From assembly GCA_013177945.1 (NCBI GenBank), contig JABLXW010000008.1:124001-188000 (forward strand): a DNA stretch of 64,000 nucleotides. Direction: 5' to 3'. A model generated the notes under the pieces. The model was not told the DNA's origin. It saw only the letters and a list, made by a program, of their open reading frames with translations, and made no database searches. A program made the position numbers and the translations under genes. This DNA is from Bacillota bacterium (GTDB lineage Bacteria; Bacillota; DSM-12270; Thermacetogeniales; Thermacetogeniaceae). This document shows positions 63,336 through 64,000 of the stretch, piece by piece (position 1 is the first letter of the stretch; every line of letters begins with the position of its first letter).

Positions 63336-63957
63336 TTAAGTTCCCCCATTTGCCGGAACTGGTTTTCCTTTTGCCAGCTTAACATCCGTCCTTAAGTAGA
63401 CTGCTCTGTCCTGAAACACTTTTTTGGGGTTTTTGACTCCAAACGTATGGGTCCGGCCGCCCCCTGAAGGCCCGGCTGAACTATGCTCGTACTTCCAGTC
63501 CGTCTGTCGGAGAAAAGCCACGTCTACCCGCCATATAACCACAGGTGTTTTTTCGAACGTAAGAGTGGGATCTACGAGATAACGCCACACAATATACCAG
63601 CCCGGGTGGTCGTAGTGCGATTGAAGCGCCCAGGGTCTTATGCTCGCCTTTGATTCGAGGCAGTGCTCCGGCGGCGGAGGGTGATGGCTCCCCCTTCGAC
63701 GGAGATCCGGAAAGCGCTGTTGGGATTCGTAGCGATGCGGGTTCCTCTCATATGGACTCAGATGATCTAAGGCCCTAATTCCGCAGATGCCGACAATGGC
63801 TGAAAAAACATTCCGTTGATCTAAAGTAAATATCCACCATCTTGCTGGCCTCACGCTCTATATACCGAACAGCTCGCGCGACCATTTCGGGAGTGAGACC
63901 TTCAGGAAGACTCACATTGTAGTCGAGCTTGAACCGCTTAATCCGCCTTTCCGGCAT
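63336..63957 (-). pseudogene. Type II restriction endonuclease-like gene, frameshifted
   Basis: Two frames join. From an ATG at 63957 (GGGGGAGACG upstream) the first reads MPERRIKRFKLDYNVSLPEG to EREASKMVDIYF; within 63800-63830 the frame shifts to RNVFSAIVGICGIRALDHLS and ends KLAKGKPVPANGG. The second part has CLESKASIRPWALQSHYDHP, where E-S-K could be the nuclease active site, and YIVWRYLVDPTL, RVDVAFLRQTDWKYE. From memory it recalls ApaLI-like endonucleases, but this needs a search. As read the protein is broken. Confidence 0.5.
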
Positions 63958-64000
63958 AATCGTCTCCCCCGTTCCCGCTGCTACCGGCTGCCACCTCAGC
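63938..64000 (-). CDS. Partial upstream ORF, C-terminal 20 codons
   Basis: The frame EVAAGSSGNGGDDYAGKAD ends at TAA (63938-63940), overlapping the start of the endonuclease-like gene by 20 bases. If real it is the end of a gene off the right edge, where a DNA methyltransferase would be expected. Only 20 codons can be seen. Confidence 0.3.
   Translation of the reverse strand, partial: AEVAAGSSGNGGDDYAGKAD

Overview
The window is about 58-60% G+C by eye and nearly every gene lies on the minus strand. The order rpoN / DUF502 / whiA-yvcK-rapZ / uvrC-uvrA-uvrB / minJ-like-ctp / M23 peptidase-ftsX-ftsE / prfB-secA-hpf, WhiA, a long HPF, a split transketolase and an iorAB-paaK locus point to an anaerobic Gram-positive Firmicute of the Clostridia (Peptococcaceae / Thermoanaerobacterales type). 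This taxonomic call is inference from gene content and order.

Layout. 1-14.7 kb: start of rpoN, a DUF502 protein, the whiA-yvcK-rapZ operon, sugar-phosphate genes (phosphatase-like enzyme, PGI/PMI, ROK glucokinase, Cof phosphatase) and uvrC, uvrA, uvrB. 14.9-18.5 kb: a P-loop protein, a MinJ-like PDZ protein and a carboxy-terminal protease. 18.5-23.5 kb: an accessory island (wrecked tyrosine recombinase, type II restriction-modification pair, Cys-rich fragment, HTH plus unknown gene cassette, MFS exporter) that splits ctp from the M23-ftsX-ftsE division genes. 23.5-36.2 kb: division genes, transketolase, YitT, DUF2993, prfB with its programmed frameshift, an HD-GGDEF protein, secA, hpf and csp. 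Behind csp lies a cluster of DnaA boxes. 36.6-43.1 kb: a FlgN/FliT-like coiled-coil protein, an M20 peptidase, a LonB-like protease and an ABC exporter. 43.3-52.8 kb: a diguanylate cyclase split at a poly-T tract, next to a type IV pilus operon (pilB, pilC, three prepilins, a PilX-like protein, pilM, pilN, pilO).

52.9-64 kb is accessory and partly decayed: a heptad-repeat coiled-coil protein, a frameshifted MetE/UroD-like gene, two MNT/HEPN toxin-antitoxin pairs, tRNA-Thr, a paaK-iorA-iorB operon behind an attenuator-like leader, a coiled-coil protein with a nuclease-like end, and a frameshifted restriction-endonuclease-like gene at the edge.

Functional links: WhiA/YvcK/RapZ connect envelope precursor metabolism to division; FtsEX with the M23 protein and the MinJ-like protein serve septation and wall cleavage; UvrABC is a complete excision-repair set; IorAB with PaaK oxidises and activates aryl pyruvates from aromatic amino acids; the GGDEF protein beside the pilus operon suggests c-di-GMP control of pili. 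No CRISPR array or rRNA was seen. The most unusual signals are the slippery split of the diguanylate cyclase, the DnaA-box cluster behind csp, the paaK-iorAB leader with mutually exclusive stems, and the uncharacterised cassette beside the restriction system.
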